DNA from: Siphonodentalium dalli
Taxonomy: Eukaryota; Mollusca; Scaphopoda; Gadilida; Siphonodentaliidae
Direction of reading: 5' to 3'
Assembly: GCA_032622095.1 (NCBI GenBank)
Contig: CP136068.1
Span: forward strand, 139,011,989-139,075,988
DNA length: 64,000 nt
Numbering within the stretch: the stretch's first letter is position 1; every line of letters begins with the position of its first letter. This document shows positions 21,701 to 29,913 of this stretch, piece by piece. The translations under genes were made by a program, and so were the position numbers. Below the pieces are notes generated by a model. It was not told the origin of the DNA and ran no database searches. It saw only the letters and a list, made by a program, of their open reading frames with translations.

Positions 21701-23201
21701 AGTTATTTGGACATTCACGTGGACAATATTATTCGAAAAAATATAACAATTCACTTATTTTAAATTAAATTAACCCTTTGAGTGCCAGGTCCGATTTTTG
21801 TATCAACCCATATACCCTGTGCCAATGCATTCTCTTATATATGCGAGTCGACCATAGGTCGCCTCGCATATATAAGAGAATGCATTGGCTTAACATTTTT
21901 GTTGTTTTTTTGTTTTGTTTTGTTTTACAATTTTAATATATTTTAACAGACTTATTGTGTAGGTTTAGGGCCGATAATATCGGCCCCCTGGCACTCAAAG
22001 GGTTAAGATATCTCGACACACAACAATGCACCGGTTTTGTAAGTTTTCTGCTCTCATGAAATTTGATGTTTTGCTCAACATGTTTATTCATATAAAAGAC
22101 AGTCCGGCGATTCTGCCTCGAATGGGTTCCCGATTTTTCATGGTTTTGTGGGTCTGTCGAACTATTTATACTTCTGCAAGTGGATTGCCATGCATCGATA
22201 TCATTTCTCGCGAATTATGTTGACCCACGAGTTCATATAATTTATCCCCCGACGCCATGTGTCTGATATCAACAGATGAGTTTACATGGACCATTTGCGT
22301 TTATTAGTGCAAGTTATTAATGAAATGCGATATTTGTCTTATTCTTGGGTATATACTAGTTAAGTGCATTCGACTGGACATGGCGAACTATGAAAATATA
22401 TCCCCCAACTGTTCTAGATGCCTTGACTTAAAACATATTTTATTTGCATATATAAAAAGTTTGAACAGGAATTGGGCTTTGGTAACTTACGAAGCGATCA
22501 GAACAGCCATATTTTAAAGGATGGATGATTTTGGTTTTTTTGTGTGTTTCTCATAAAAATTATGTGAAAGCGAGAAATAATAATATGTCTTAGCTTTGTA
22601 TGAACCACATATATGAATTATTCCATATTGCTATGCATATAAAAGCATGCAGACATAACTTGAGTATTATGAAACAAATTTATATTTGCATCATACAATC
22701 CATCGGAGCTACTATCGGTGCATGGTTTGGTAAATTATATTTTTTAAACATAAAATTCTCCATGCATCGTCACAAGATACATACACTACTTCCGCAACAC
22801 TAAATTTGAAGGAAAATGTGTTATAAAACTCCATTGTCTATTGGAACAAATTCCGGTTGATATCTGAAACTGTTAGTGGAAGAATGTAAAACATACAAAT
22901 TTCTCATAACGGCGCTAAACTCCGAATAATGTGTAGACTTGTTTTATTAGTTGCTGAACTGTAAATTATTTAGACAACTTCCTGGAAATGATACTTATTT
23001 GGGGATATTCAATTCTGTACAAACAAATCATCTCTGTGGTTATAAGTCTTGGCACGAACAACTTTCGGCCCGGGTTTGTGGCACGAACGAAAAGGTCACA
23101 AATGGTCGTAAATATCACCGGGGTGCACCAAACAAAACCGTGACACCCGTGAAACACACACCACAACGTGACGAAAGAAGAGAAACTGACTTACCGGACA
23201 T
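744..23201 (-). CDS. ETS1: ETS1/ETS2-type transcription factor, whole gene (8 coding exons)
   Basis: Sequence-specific nuclear activator, co-orthologous to vertebrate ETS1/ETS2 and fly Pointed by domain content. Joining 23201-23195, 14050-13931, 9275-9075, 7455-7363, 6271-6212, 4550-4347, 4149-3886 and 1084-744 gives 1290 bases: 429 codons plus TAA, with no internal stop. Every junction is GT/AG and every intron is phase 1. Residues 10-14 (PPLTP) match the ERK target site in front of the Pointed domain of ETS1/2. Residues about 43-109 form the Pointed (SAM-like) domain. Residues about 322-404 form the winged helix-turn-helix ETS domain, with the helix-3 arginines at 377 and 380 (SRGLRYYY). 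The C-terminus follows ETS1/2 as well (LLGYTPEEL). Length is close to human ETS1 (441). Loss of the first intron's splice partners or a different start would change only the N-terminus. The exon structure is read from the sequence; orthology rests on motif recall, not a tree. Confidence 0.95.
3468..3564. mobile_element. 97-bp element with TTGTCAGTTACAA ends
   Basis: The ends TTGTCAGTTACAA and TTGTAACTGACAA are inverted repeats. A second copy at 7849-7948 has matching ends (TTGTCGGTTA / TTGTAACCGACAA) and a shared internal ATAATGCAGAATGAATTG. This is a very small MITE-like element. The superfamily is not recognised. Confidence 0.6.
3640..3830. repeat. CT-rich minisatellite with a 27-bp word
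   Basis: Runs of (CT)n alternate with a word reading GTCTAGCGTAGCAAGGGATT, seen four times with small changes (the first near 3632). It lies in ETS intron 7, about 60 bases from the exon 7 donor. Confidence 0.85.
3886..4149 (-). CDS. ETS1: ETS exon 7: middle region with SUMO-type motif
   Basis: This 264-bp exon covers residues 229-316 and splices in phase 1 at both ends. The acceptor is TCTCTTTCCAG and the donor GTAAGT. It holds IKTE at 252-255, which fits the SUMO consensus (hydrophobic-K-x-E), and a His-rich stretch ([12 protein letters not shown]). It ends TLAGYSG, matching the AGYTG stretch just before the ETS domain of ETS1. Confidence 0.93.
4150..4346 (-). other. ETS intron 6 (197 bp)
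   Basis: The shortest intron of the gene. Donor GTGAGT follows TATCGAG; the acceptor is CTTTCCAG. Phase 1. No feature is seen inside. Confidence 0.9.
4347..4550 (-). CDS. ETS1: ETS exon 6: Ser-rich middle region
   Basis: A 204-bp exon for residues 161-228. The acceptor is CTTCTTTCAG and the donor GTGAGT. It carries an acidic Ser-rich patch ([16 protein letters not shown]), similar in character to the regulatory serine region in front of the ETS domain of vertebrate ETS1, and then a Tyr/Pro-rich stretch. Equivalence to the autoinhibitory module is inference. Confidence 0.92.
4551..6211 (-). other. ETS intron 5 (1.7 kb)
   Basis: Donor GTATGT follows GTAGAAG; the acceptor is at 4551-4552. The interior is AT-rich. 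There is a C-run at 4725-4733. No further gene or clear repeat is seen. Confidence 0.85.
6212..6271 (-). CDS. ETS1: ETS exon 5: 60-bp small exon
   Basis: A 60-bp exon adding exactly 20 residues (141-160, beginning [10 protein letters not shown]). Acceptor TATTTTCAG and donor GTATGT are both good and the phase is 1 on both sides, so skipping it would keep the frame. It is too short to appear as an open frame of its own and was found by following the splice frame. It is a natural cassette-exon candidate. Confidence 0.88.
6272..7362 (-). other. ETS intron 4 (1.1 kb)
   Basis: Donor GTAGGT at 7362; acceptor CAG at 6272-6274. AT-rich. No other feature is supported; the short open frames at 6344-7075 have no recognisable content. 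Confidence 0.85.
7363..7455 (-). CDS. ETS1: ETS exon 4: linker after the Pointed domain
   Basis: A 93-bp exon for residues 110-140 ([15 protein letters not shown] then [15 protein letters not shown]). Acceptor AATTTCAG, donor GTAGGT. It is symmetric (phase 1-1), so it could also be skipped in frame. Confidence 0.9.
7456..9074 (-). other. ETS intron 3 (1.6 kb)
   Basis: Contains the second copy of the TTGTC-ended 100-bp element (7849-7948). The remainder is AT-rich with no coding evidence. Confidence 0.85.
7849..7948. mobile_element. 100-bp element, second copy of the 3468 element
   Basis: The inverted ends TTGTCGGTTA and TTGTAACCGACAA match the element at 3468-3564 with one paired G-C for A-T change in the ends, so the inverted repeat is intact in both copies. 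Confidence 0.6.
9075..9275 (-). CDS. ETS1: ETS exon 3: Pointed (PNT/SAM) domain
   Basis: A 201-bp exon for residues 43-109. It reads [20 protein letters not shown], then [15 protein letters not shown] and [13 protein letters not shown], the order of the ETS1/2 Pointed domain. In this family the domain docks ERK and coactivators. The acceptor is TCTCTTTTCAG and the donor GTAAAT. Both boundaries are phase 1. Confidence 0.96.
9422..9569. mobile_element. Partial fold-back element (family of 16885 and 29914)
   Basis: One long arm (TTAACCACAGCAGAATTATG, then AACTTTTCAGGATTTAGTC) is joined directly to the far terminus (GCATTACTGTA). Most of the second arm is missing, unlike the full palindromes at 16885-17096 and 29914-30126. 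Confidence 0.8.
9715..9740. repeat. Shared end sequence CCCTCCAAATGAATAATAGACC
   Basis: A short sequence reading CATCCCTCCAAATGAATAAT near 9714 is found again near 21297 (with CCCCTCTAAATG) and inverted near 58217-58247. It is likely one end of an old dispersed element; its other end is not defined. Confidence 0.45.
10168..10191. repeat. (AT)n microsatellite
   Basis: An uninterrupted AT dinucleotide run within ETS intron 2. Confidence 0.9.
11160..11615. mobile_element. Inverted-arm element built of TTTCGGCACCT words
   Basis: The left arm repeats a word of about 16 bases, ACGTTTCGGCACCTGG, about five times with decay (11175-11280). The right arm has the inverted word AGGTGCCGAAACGTCC several times (11519-11600). 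A core of about 220 bp lies between, with no gene. The architecture matches the element at 42995-44250. No superfamily is recognised. Confidence 0.7.
13931..14050 (-). CDS. ETS1: ETS exon 2: MAPK site region before the Pointed domain
   Basis: A 120-bp exon for residues 3-42 ([19 protein letters not shown], then [15 protein letters not shown] and ILNIPK). PLTP with Thr13-Pro14 aligns with the ERK site of ETS1 (Thr38) and Pointed-P2. The following helix resembles the QALKATFSGFTKEQ region of ETS1. Acceptor ATATTCTTCAG, donor GTATGT. Confidence 0.93.
14366..14525. repeat. Two tandem copies of a CTTCTCCCTAAAA unit
   Basis: CATCTTCTCCCTAAAA, then GTCACTTCTCCCTAT and TTGTCCCAGAGAGAA occurs at 14368-14422 and again at 14462-14516. 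A degenerate inverted piece (AGGAGAAGTGACTTCTCTC) follows near 14695. Confidence 0.75.
14930..15150. repeat. Dispersed repeat with GCGGGCC core; inverted GAGGCGATT arms
   Basis: A core reading TATCCGTTATTTCG then TTTTATGACGCGGGCC (14933-14963) recurs near 19482, 54945 (inverted) and 56783 (inverted). Next to it, AGAATCGCCTCATTATG and AATGAGGCGATTGATTCT form inverted arms around 15010-15095. Confidence 0.6.
16028..16462. mobile_element. Inverted-repeat element with a hairpin in each arm
   Basis: The outer ends, CTGAGTTTAGTGTATCTGTC and the complement of GACAGACACACTACACTCAG, match with few differences. Each arm contains its own hairpin: GGTCCACGG-AGGTGAATTT against AAATTCACCCTCTGTGGACC at 16050-16130, and a similar pair at 16348-16436. 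Bases 1-30 of the window carry the same outer end. Confidence 0.8.
16885..17096. mobile_element. Fold-back element, near-perfect 212-bp palindrome
   Basis: From CTGTAATGCCCTAAGTAATC to the inverted ACTTAGGGCGTTACCATAG, the whole element is a palindrome with its centre near 16990 (AGCTCTCTGTGAGAGCT). There is no internal gene. It is the same family as 18742-18939, 29914-30126 and the partial copy at 9422-9569. TA-type flanks in some copies hint at a Tc1/mariner-like MITE but are not consistent. Confidence 0.9.
18742..18939. mobile_element. Fold-back element, second full copy
   Basis: Ends CAGTAATGCCCTAAATAATC and ...GGACATTACTG. The left arm has lost about 16 bases near the centre (CCATTCATCGGAAAG missing), so the tip of the hairpin is asymmetric. 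Confidence 0.88.
19370..19650. repeat. Dispersed repeat related to 26808-27850 and 14930-15150
   Basis: Contains GATATTCACATATGTTCAT, TATTGGACTTATT and the GCGGGCC core (TATCCGCTATTCCGTATTAT). It appears to be a decayed piece of the element family ending AAATAAGTCCAATATGAACC. Confidence 0.5.
20470..20925. mobile_element. Three-level nested inverted repeat with two 69-bp palindromes
   Basis: The outer arms pair ACCGCCATATCAAATCAAGT (20470 side) with GATTTGATATGGCGGGT (20910 side). Inside, CCCTGTGCC (20513) pairs with GGCACAGGG (20880). Inside that, each end holds a complete 69-bp palindrome (20519-20587 and 20806-20874), the second being the reverse complement of the first. The middle is A/T-rich filler. 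Confidence 0.85.
21134..21231. repeat. Hairpin related to the 58.3-kb tandem array
   Basis: CATTGGTGAGTAGTTCCCAT then GAAATGTTCAGATAAT folds on ATTATCTGAACATTTCCCAC then CAATG. The sequence TTATCTGAACATTTCC is the core of the array unit at 58300-59335. Confidence 0.75.
21770..22006. mobile_element. TTAA-flanked MITE (CCCTTTGAGTGCCAGG ends) with one 69-bp palindrome
   Basis: TTAA-CCCTTTGAGTGCCAGG at the left and CCTGGCACTCAAAGGG-TTAA at the right are perfect inverted ends. A TTAA target and CCC-starting ends fit piggyBac-like MITEs (family knowledge). Inside lie the 69-bp palindrome (21821-21889) preceded by CCCTGT, and a GGCCGATAATATCGGCC palindrome (21969-21985). Confidence 0.85.
23195..23201 (-). 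CDS. ETS1: ETS exon 1: start codon and 7 coding bases
   Basis: ATGTCCG followed by a strong GTAAGT donor. Joined to exon 2 it reads MSDVSSTQV, in frame with the rest. The -3 base is A (ACGATG), acceptable for translation start. Only 7 bases are coding, so the call depends on frame and donor. Another first exon, such as 30146-30242, could be used instead or as well. Confidence 0.75.
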
Positions 23202-23560
23202 CGTTTGATCCCGATCGTTCAATATCGGTCGCTGACATAAATCACCAACGGTCCAATAATAAATTACAGCGAATCAGATACCGTTTACAGAATGCTTATT
23301 GGGGGCGTTACTGTGGGGCTTTGATATGCAATTAGCGTTAATAAAATTGACAACTTTCAATTTCACTGATCATGCTTAGGCTAGCGAGTAATGACAAACG
23401 ACTCAACTTCAAAGACTCATATCTGCTACGGTGATTTTCATTCCAATGGGCCCTCAGTGGGACCACACACATAATGACCATCGCATGCCCAGGGTGTGAA
23501 CGGCCCCTTTCATAAGGGCGCTAATTCACGTGGCGGCCGACCCGGTGGTATCTTGTTGGT
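23202..23560 (-). promoter_or_regulatory. ETS1: Probable 5' UTR and proximal promoter of the short ETS form
   Basis: This is richer in GC than its surroundings (GGCGGCCGACCCGG near 23532-23545). On the minus strand it holds CCAAT-type sequences (CCAATAAGC near 23300 and CCATTGG near 23447). No transcription start can be fixed from the sequence. Confidence 0.35.
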
Positions 23561-26500
23561 GTAAATTAGAAAGATGGACAAAGTAAGACTGGAATTACAT
23601 CTGCAATTCTTTCTTGAAAGAACCAAGATCTTAGTGTCAATTTATCATATAGGGTTACGACTATGTTCAGTCCATTATCCAACGCTCATCGCATTAGATG
23701 ATGTTGATACATTGATACATATAATTTATATACGAAATTTAGTTTTATGCAAACTTCTACCTTTTAAAATTCTTAAAGGGGTTTCACAGATCCGTTACTC
23801 ATTCAGCGAAGTGTTATTGGTCGATGGATTTTAAGCACATCTATTCCCATATATAATTAAAGTATATGCGTGACACCCATCTGTATATTTTGTTCGTAAG
23901 AATTGGACTTTATACAGCCAATTTCAATTATATATGTTGGTATTTTGTTTCGTGTGATATTAACAAGATGCAAAGTGGAACCTATATATATATTGACAAA
24001 AATAATTTTTCTTGAGTTCTCTTGGAACTGAAGATTTTCTAGTCCTATTGTCAATGTGTTGTAATCTATGACACTATGTTTATCTATATTTCATTGTATT
24101 AACTTTGCTGTTGGTTCCTTATATAGGTTTAAAACCAATAAAAATGTGAAATTTGGAACTGAAGTTGTATGGATACATGATCACGTTTGTATCCTGTTTC
24201 GATCTTCACAAACCCGGTTATGGTAAAATTGGTGGGAGAACATAATGCTATATTTTAGAACAATATATGGTGTATATGGCTTTGATTATATATCGTCATA
24301 ATTATGAGATGTTTCCTAAAAAAATCTGTCTGCGACCATACCACTCTGCCGCTAAATACGTGTGTAATTGGCCATAGAACATACTGAGAACATTTTCTAA
24401 TTCATCGAATATTATTTCTTACTTTGCCCTGTCGTTTCGTTAAAATTATACACATTTACTTCCGCGGGAAGATTATAAAAGATAGCGAACGCGCTGTCAA
24501 TTTTCAAACAAAAGGTTGATGAATGTCGCTCGGTGCGTTGTAACCTTCACACCAAGGTAATATTCGCTTCCGATGACTACATAGCTACAAAAAACTTGAA
24601 TGAATCAGCGACCTCGAAGCTTGAATGAATTTAAAACGTATTCATTTCCATCGTAAATTACTATTCCCGCGATTAGCAGTTCGCGTAAGGAAGCGATTCT
24701 TCTTTGACGCCCGCGCTTGACACCACAAAAGAAACATTATGTGGGATCCCCATTCATACTCATTTATCCCAAGCCTTTTCATAATCTCAGGCCAAAATAC
24801 ATGCGCTGAAAAGCAGGTTAAGTATTGTTCCATTGTCTGTGGTGTATATTTCAAACCACGTGCGTTCATTCATGTGTATTTCCCGCTCTATTTGGCCATT
24901 AAACTCATTATATTTGAGGAAGTTAAGTATATTCATGGAAAATAAAGAGATAAACGAGATCATCACAGGAAGTTTAATTTACCCACCTGGGTTCACAAGG
25001 TTATTCAATATTTTGTTTCCGTGCGAGATACCGATCGAGTATATTATCTATAGGTATTATACACGCCTGCTTTAAACAATGGAACGTATTCTGTAATTGG
25101 TCTGTTCATCCAACCGTCCGTCCGTCCGTTCGCTTTTGGCTTCCGGTTGGTAAATTTAGATTTCAACTGAATGGAATGAAATTTGGTATGTAGGTTTACT
25201 ATCTCACAATACAAGTTATAAATCGGGTTCCGCCCGCCAATTTTCACCAGAGTTATGGCCCTTTTTGTTGGAATTTGTAGTCAATTTTCGTTTCCGGATG
25301 ATAACTTTAGTAAGTCTGAATCGAATGGAATGATATTTGGTAAATTGATATGTGAGTTTACTATAGCCCAATATAGAAGTCAAGTTCGAACTTGGGTTCC
25401 GCCAGCCAATTTTCATAAGAGTTATGACCCTTTGTTGGAATGACCACGGGTTTAATAGGCCATGCCCTAGCGATGCTCTTATTATGGGTAACAGACAATG
25501 GAACAATCGACCATCCCGGGCGCTTCGCGCCCAACTATACTCTCTTTATATTATTATGCTCTTATTAGAAATGTTTGTTCAGATCAAAAACAAACTTGTC
25601 ACCCATATACACCCATGAGTTCTATGACATATACATTGTTCATTGTTAATATATGCAAACCATTGGCATCAAATCTTTGGATTTGCCAACTGTGCATATA
25701 AGGTATTCAATGATAATTATGCGGCTTTTGGAGTATTGGTCGATTCAGCACCATGCATAAAAGAGTTATTATTCAAGTAATATATGTAGCAATATCGGTC
25801 CTGAGCGTTACTTGTTATTCTATTCCTGATGTCTTAAATATATTGAAAACAGCTGGAAAATTAGTATATAAAATTCAGGGTATATATATACTGTCTATAT
25901 ATTGATAGTCCTTTCTTCGAAATTACGTAGACGTTTAGGGTTCAAGTAGGTCATGCCCAATTAAAGCGCGAAGGCAAAGTCGATTCCGATTGGTTACAAT
26001 CACGGTGATTTTCCTAGACGAGAATATAGTGAAAGTTTCCCATCAATCTCGCGAAAGCGATACCTTATCCTTTCGAGACTACATGCGAAAACGGAAATAA
26101 TTTGGACATGGGTGAAAAAAAATGTTTTTAAAATTATATGGAAGCCAGATAGTGCGCGGTTTAGTTCGCGCTATTGTCACTCCCATGTTGTCGCCAGCGG
26201 AAGCTGATGTTATGCTTTATAGTGGTTCGGTCAAGAGAGAACGATGGAAGTAAGAATTAGCAACAATTAACTTTTCATGAAGAATAGGGTAATGCTGGAC
26301 AAGGCTTTCCGCCCACGCAAAAATTATAGCAATTAACTGAAGGATGTATTGTCGCGACGTCTTATAGAATGTTGAAGTACGCTAAAGACAAGCTGATAAC
26401 CCAGCATAGGTTGGACTTAAATCTTTATTATTTTTTTTCTACAAAGAGCAAGAAGAGAAAGGGCTTTACAGAATGTATGCAAACCAGAAATTCGTAAAAG

Positions 26501-26807
26501 AGACACATTGTGTTCTCGGTTTGTTGTGTGATATATTTTTCTTGTTGAACTGAAACATTCAGGGAATGTATATGGTTGTCCCTCACCAAAAGTCTTAATT
26601 TAAGTCATAGATGTGTATAAACAAGGGAGCCATGCTTCCATGTCAAGGTTAAAACCACACACTCGATATATAAATATATCCCGCGATGCTACTTTAATTT
26701 TCGGCTTCCGCTAAAGATATGAATGACTGGTAATGTTCACTAGGAGTGAAATATCGGTTTTGTATTTGTGTTTAGTATTATATGTTTTATGAAATAGCAC
26801 TACCCCG
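23561..26807. other. Intergenic or upstream-intron DNA without a recognised gene
   Basis: AT-rich sequence. It includes the Mollusca-like repeat at 25095-25480. The open frame at 24642-24869 (minus, 75 codons) has no domain I recognise. If the 30.1-kb exon is used by ETS, this stretch is intron. Confidence 0.6.
25095..25480. repeat. Dispersed repeat with CGTCCGTCCG run and TTTCCGGATGATAACTT units
   Basis: Two tandem units of about 165 bp share CGTTTCCGGATGATAACTTT, TGGAATGAAATTTGGTATGT and CCAATTTTCACCAGAGTTAT, after a CCGTCCGTCCGT run. Related copies are at 34955-35300 and 41705-42060. This repeat type is, from memory, widespread in mollusc genomes. Confidence 0.8.
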
Positions 26808-26825
26808 ATTTAGCACCCAAATAAG

Positions 26826-27010
26826 TCCAATATGAACCTATGTGAATATTTAGGTCCAATATGAACCTATGTGAATATTTAGGTCCAATATGAACCTATG
26901 TGAATATTTAGGTCCAATATGAACCTATGTGAATATTTAGGTCAAATATGAACCTATGTGAATATTTAGGTCCAATATGAACCTATGTGAATATTTAGGT
27001 CCAATATGAA
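26826..27010. repeat. 29-bp tandem array, about 6 copies
   Basis: The unit begins TCCAATATGAACCTATGTGA and ends ATATTTAGG. Copies are nearly identical (one has TCAAATATG), so the expansion looks recent. It lies entirely in the left arm of the 26808-27850 element. Confidence 0.95.
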
Positions 27011-27352
27011 CTATTTGCGCGAGGATATGTTGGATTTAGCGGGCCACAACGAAATTGTAAATATCTAAATTTTTCTGTATATATGTATTCGGGTCATATA
27101 TGTGTATATAACTGCCCCATATATATTAATATACCGGTATTTTGAATTTAAAAAAAAATTAATTTTACGCCATTAAATAAGTCAATAATCTTATTTATCT
27201 AGAAACTCTTTCTTTACGCCAGCAAACAACGCAGAGTTACGTAAAACGTCATCGCAAGTCTTATATATAGAAGCCGATGTCAGTTTCACGTCCCATTTAT
27301 TGATTTAAGTTTGTTCTGTGGAGGTCTTGGATCAAGTAACAAATAGGATCTA

Positions 27353-27538
27353 CAACTGTTCCCAAGTTTATAGTGAAATTTACAAAACTCGTCAAGTAAA
27401 TTAGGTCTGGATTAATTAGCTTAAAATACTGGACGAGTTTTGTAAATATCGTTATAAACTGGGGACGAATGGTCGATCCAGACCTCCTAATTTACTGGAC
27501 GAGTTTTGTGAATTTCTATATAAACTGGGAACGAGTTG
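27353..27538. repeat. Inner inverted repeat with GACGAGTTTTGTAAAT copies
   Basis: CAACTGTTCCCAAGTTTATA pairs with TATAAACTGGGAACGAGTTG. A third, partial copy (TACTGGACGAGTTTTGTAAA, from 27428) lies between the arms. Confidence 0.75.
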
Positions 27539-27850
27539 TTTATCCTCTATTTCCCAAAGTAGTGAGATATAATTAATTTGAAGCGTTCCTTATGTTTGGT
27601 GGTTGATATATCCATCGGCCTATTAAAACTATACTATAAAATTATGTCGGTGATATATCACAGTATATTTCCACAAGACGGAACAGTTCTATACACATAT
27701 GATCCACATACAACATACATACATAAAAATTTAGATATTAAAATTTCGTTGTGGCCCGCTAAATCCAACATCCTGGTGCAAATAAGTTCATATCGAACCT
27801 AGATATTCACAGCATATTGGACTTATATTGGACTTATTTGGCTGCTAAAT

Positions 27851-29303
27851 CATATTATAAATTCCTTGTGTTTGGTGGTGGATATAGTATATGGAGCAGC
27901 GCGGGCATTTGGAGATTATAATTAACCTTAAGATGACCATCAACACTCAACACGCTGATATCAATGTTTGTTTAGGATTGAATATTGATCCAGTGGGATT
28001 TCAAACTCAACGAATTCTAAGCTACGTGATGATATGAAATTTATTATAAAATCAAACTCGAGTATTTTTGTGCCGTCACCCAGACTGGCAAATGGCTTCA
28101 ATAAACGTGCATATCTTATCTACGGCTATAAACTCCACACGTAATCTTTAAAGTTTACACATGTGTACCGCTGTATCTAGCACTATCGCACGGGCATCGC
28201 GTATAGGTATCGATAGGGACACATACACCGGTAACTCACATGCAATCGCTCAATATCGTATGCACAGGGAGGCTCGTAAAGGAGTAGCGATTGTACATCC
28301 CTATGGTGTGACAAGCAAGAGCTGTTGGTAATGCAGAAAAGAAGTTGACTGTTACAAACTTTCAGAATGATACTGTTTGTGCATCGAAGGGGTTCCAAAT
28401 ATTCTTGATTCATTAATAGCTAAAGCAAGCGATGGTCCTCCCAAAACTAGTGCTAAAACGAGTGTATATCATGAATGGCGATTTTTTTTTTAAATCGTGG
28501 CACCAAATTTGCACTTATAATTTAAACTTATATATCCGTAGTATAATGAATTTATATTTCCAGCAAATCATATAATAAACTTATAGGCCCTGTTATCATT
28601 GTCTCATCCGATTTGACAATAAATTAATAAAAATGTCCTACTCTAAGTTTTCTGCTAACCAGGCACACAACATGATGAGTACATGAAATGGACGTCATTC
28701 GTACAGAGAAAAAAAAAACACAAGAACATATAACATAATACGAAAAGAGTAATTATAAAACACATAAACATGAACGCTCTTCAATTATTATTAGTATATC
28801 ATTAAACGCTCTTTACAATTGGTGATCTTTTGAATTTGGGCGCCAGGCAAAAAGCGACACCTGGTACAGCATCTTATATATTGGTCTAATGAGCGAATAT
28901 ACATGTACAAGGTTCGTCGTATTCTCTATGGTTAATTACGTACTGTGATGCACATATATTGGTTTTATAGTTCCAGGTAGAATGGGGAATCTTGGGGTCT
29001 CAAAATTCATTATAATGCTTACTATTCTGTTAGATGTGCTATGGGCGATCCTGTTAGAGTCTACATGCGATTCAATGTTATGCGCACGAGTAGATTGTGA
29101 CGTCCATTTTGGTAGGAGGGCATGTACTAATATTTCTGAAGTCTATGGCCAATGCTTCCAAAATGGCAACAGGTACATGTAGCTGAGAGAACTAGCTTAT
29201 TTTTCATTTTATGAGCAAAACGTACGTTTTCCAGAAAACTTGGGCTTTAAATATGTTAGAGGATGATACAATCGGATGACAACTCTAAACCGAGGTTATT
29301 TGG
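27851..29303. other. No clear gene; one short Cys-rich open frame
   Basis: Mostly unremarkable AT-rich DNA. The only item of note is the 66-codon frame at 28982-29182 described separately. AACGCTCTT motifs appear at 28773 and 28804. Confidence 0.6.
28982..29182 (+). CDS. Possible small secreted Cys-rich peptide or exon, unrecognised
   Basis: Sixty-six codons from an ATG placed 5 bases after an acceptor-like TTTTATAGTTCCAG. Residues 8-26 are hydrophobic (KFIIMLTILLDVLWAILL), resembling a signal peptide. Five Cys follow at 29, 34, 39, 48 and 58. The odd Cys number and an AACAG-GTACAT near the end could mean that it is one exon of a longer gene. I know no family match. It may be chance: no promoter or poly(A) signal is evident. 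Confidence 0.25.
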   Translation: MGNLGVSKFIIMLTILLDVLWAILLESTCDSMLCARVDCDVHFGRRACTNISEVYGQCFQNGNRYM

Positions 29304-29704
29304 TTAACCCTTTACCCAACAGAACGGCCCTGTGCCAATGCATTCTCTTATATATACGGGTCGACCATAGGTCGCCTCGCATATATAAGAGAATGCATTG
29401 TTCTTAACACATTAAAAATTATAAAATTGTTAAAGAATGTAAGAAAAAATGGTAAAAAGTGTTAAAAAAAGATGTTTTTTAGACCAATGCATTCTCTTAT
29501 ATATGCGAGGCGACCTATGGTCGACTCGCATATATAAGAGAATGCATTGGCACAGGGCATAACTATAACCATCACAATGTGGTCAATGAGCCGGTTCCAA
29601 TGATATCCATATTTGTATGGTTCTATTGAGACAGACCGAAGATAATTTAGGCTGTTGAAGCTTTATTTGGCCGGTTTTGGCCGGTTTGTTGGGTAAAGGG
29701 TTAA
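29304..29704. mobile_element. TTAA-flanked MITE (CCCTTTACCCAACA ends) with two 69-bp palindromes
   Basis: TTAA-CCCTTTACCCAACA at 29304 pairs with TGTTGGGTAAAGGG-TTAA ending at 29704. CCCTGTGCC (29328) and CACAGGG (29557) enclose two inverted 69-bp palindromes (29334-29400, 29484-29551). The TTAA target and CCC ends fit a piggyBac-type non-autonomous element. Other copies: 53038-53387 (left end lost) and 59518-59985. Confidence 0.88.
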
Positions 29705-29913
29705 ACCCGATGACATTATCCATAAATGCTCAGATGCTCTCCGCAGGTTATTTGGCTAAATGAAATATTAAACAGGTTGCGATATAATATATATACTTTT
29801 CAGTGGGTTGGTATTTTGGCGCATGGAATAATCTGAAAGTACTAATTTTACGCAGTTACAGTCATCTCTTACGAACAGTGAATTATATTTATCATCAGCA
29901 TGCATCATAAGTA

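Larger units (their letters stand above)
14051..23194 (-). other. ETS intron 1 (9.1 kb)
   Basis: The largest coding intron, dominated by inverted-repeat elements: 16028-16462, 16885-17096, 18742-18939, 20470-20925, 21134-21231 and 21770-22006. Two G-runs (17646-17657, 17887-17898) are present. No coding exon is seen apart from the short open frames listed as rejected. Confidence 0.8.
26808..27850. mobile_element. 1-kb inverted-repeat element with a 29-bp array in one arm
   Basis: The ends ATTTAGCACCCAAATAAGTC and GACTTATTTGGCTGCTAAAT are inverted repeats, as are the inner parts (GTTGGATTTAGCGGGCCACA and its complement at 27750-27771). The left arm carries about six 29-bp units where the right arm has about one and a half. 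A second inverted repeat sits in the core (27353-27538). There is no transposase. Confidence 0.8.

Noticed and set aside
24642-24869. 75-codon minus frame (MNARGLKYTPQTMEQ...)
   Set aside because: No domain, no start context, and no splice partner in phase with the ETS exons.
26826-27010. Regular 29-bp repeat resembling a CRISPR array
   Set aside because: The repeats are directly adjacent with no spacers, in an animal genome and inside a transposon arm.
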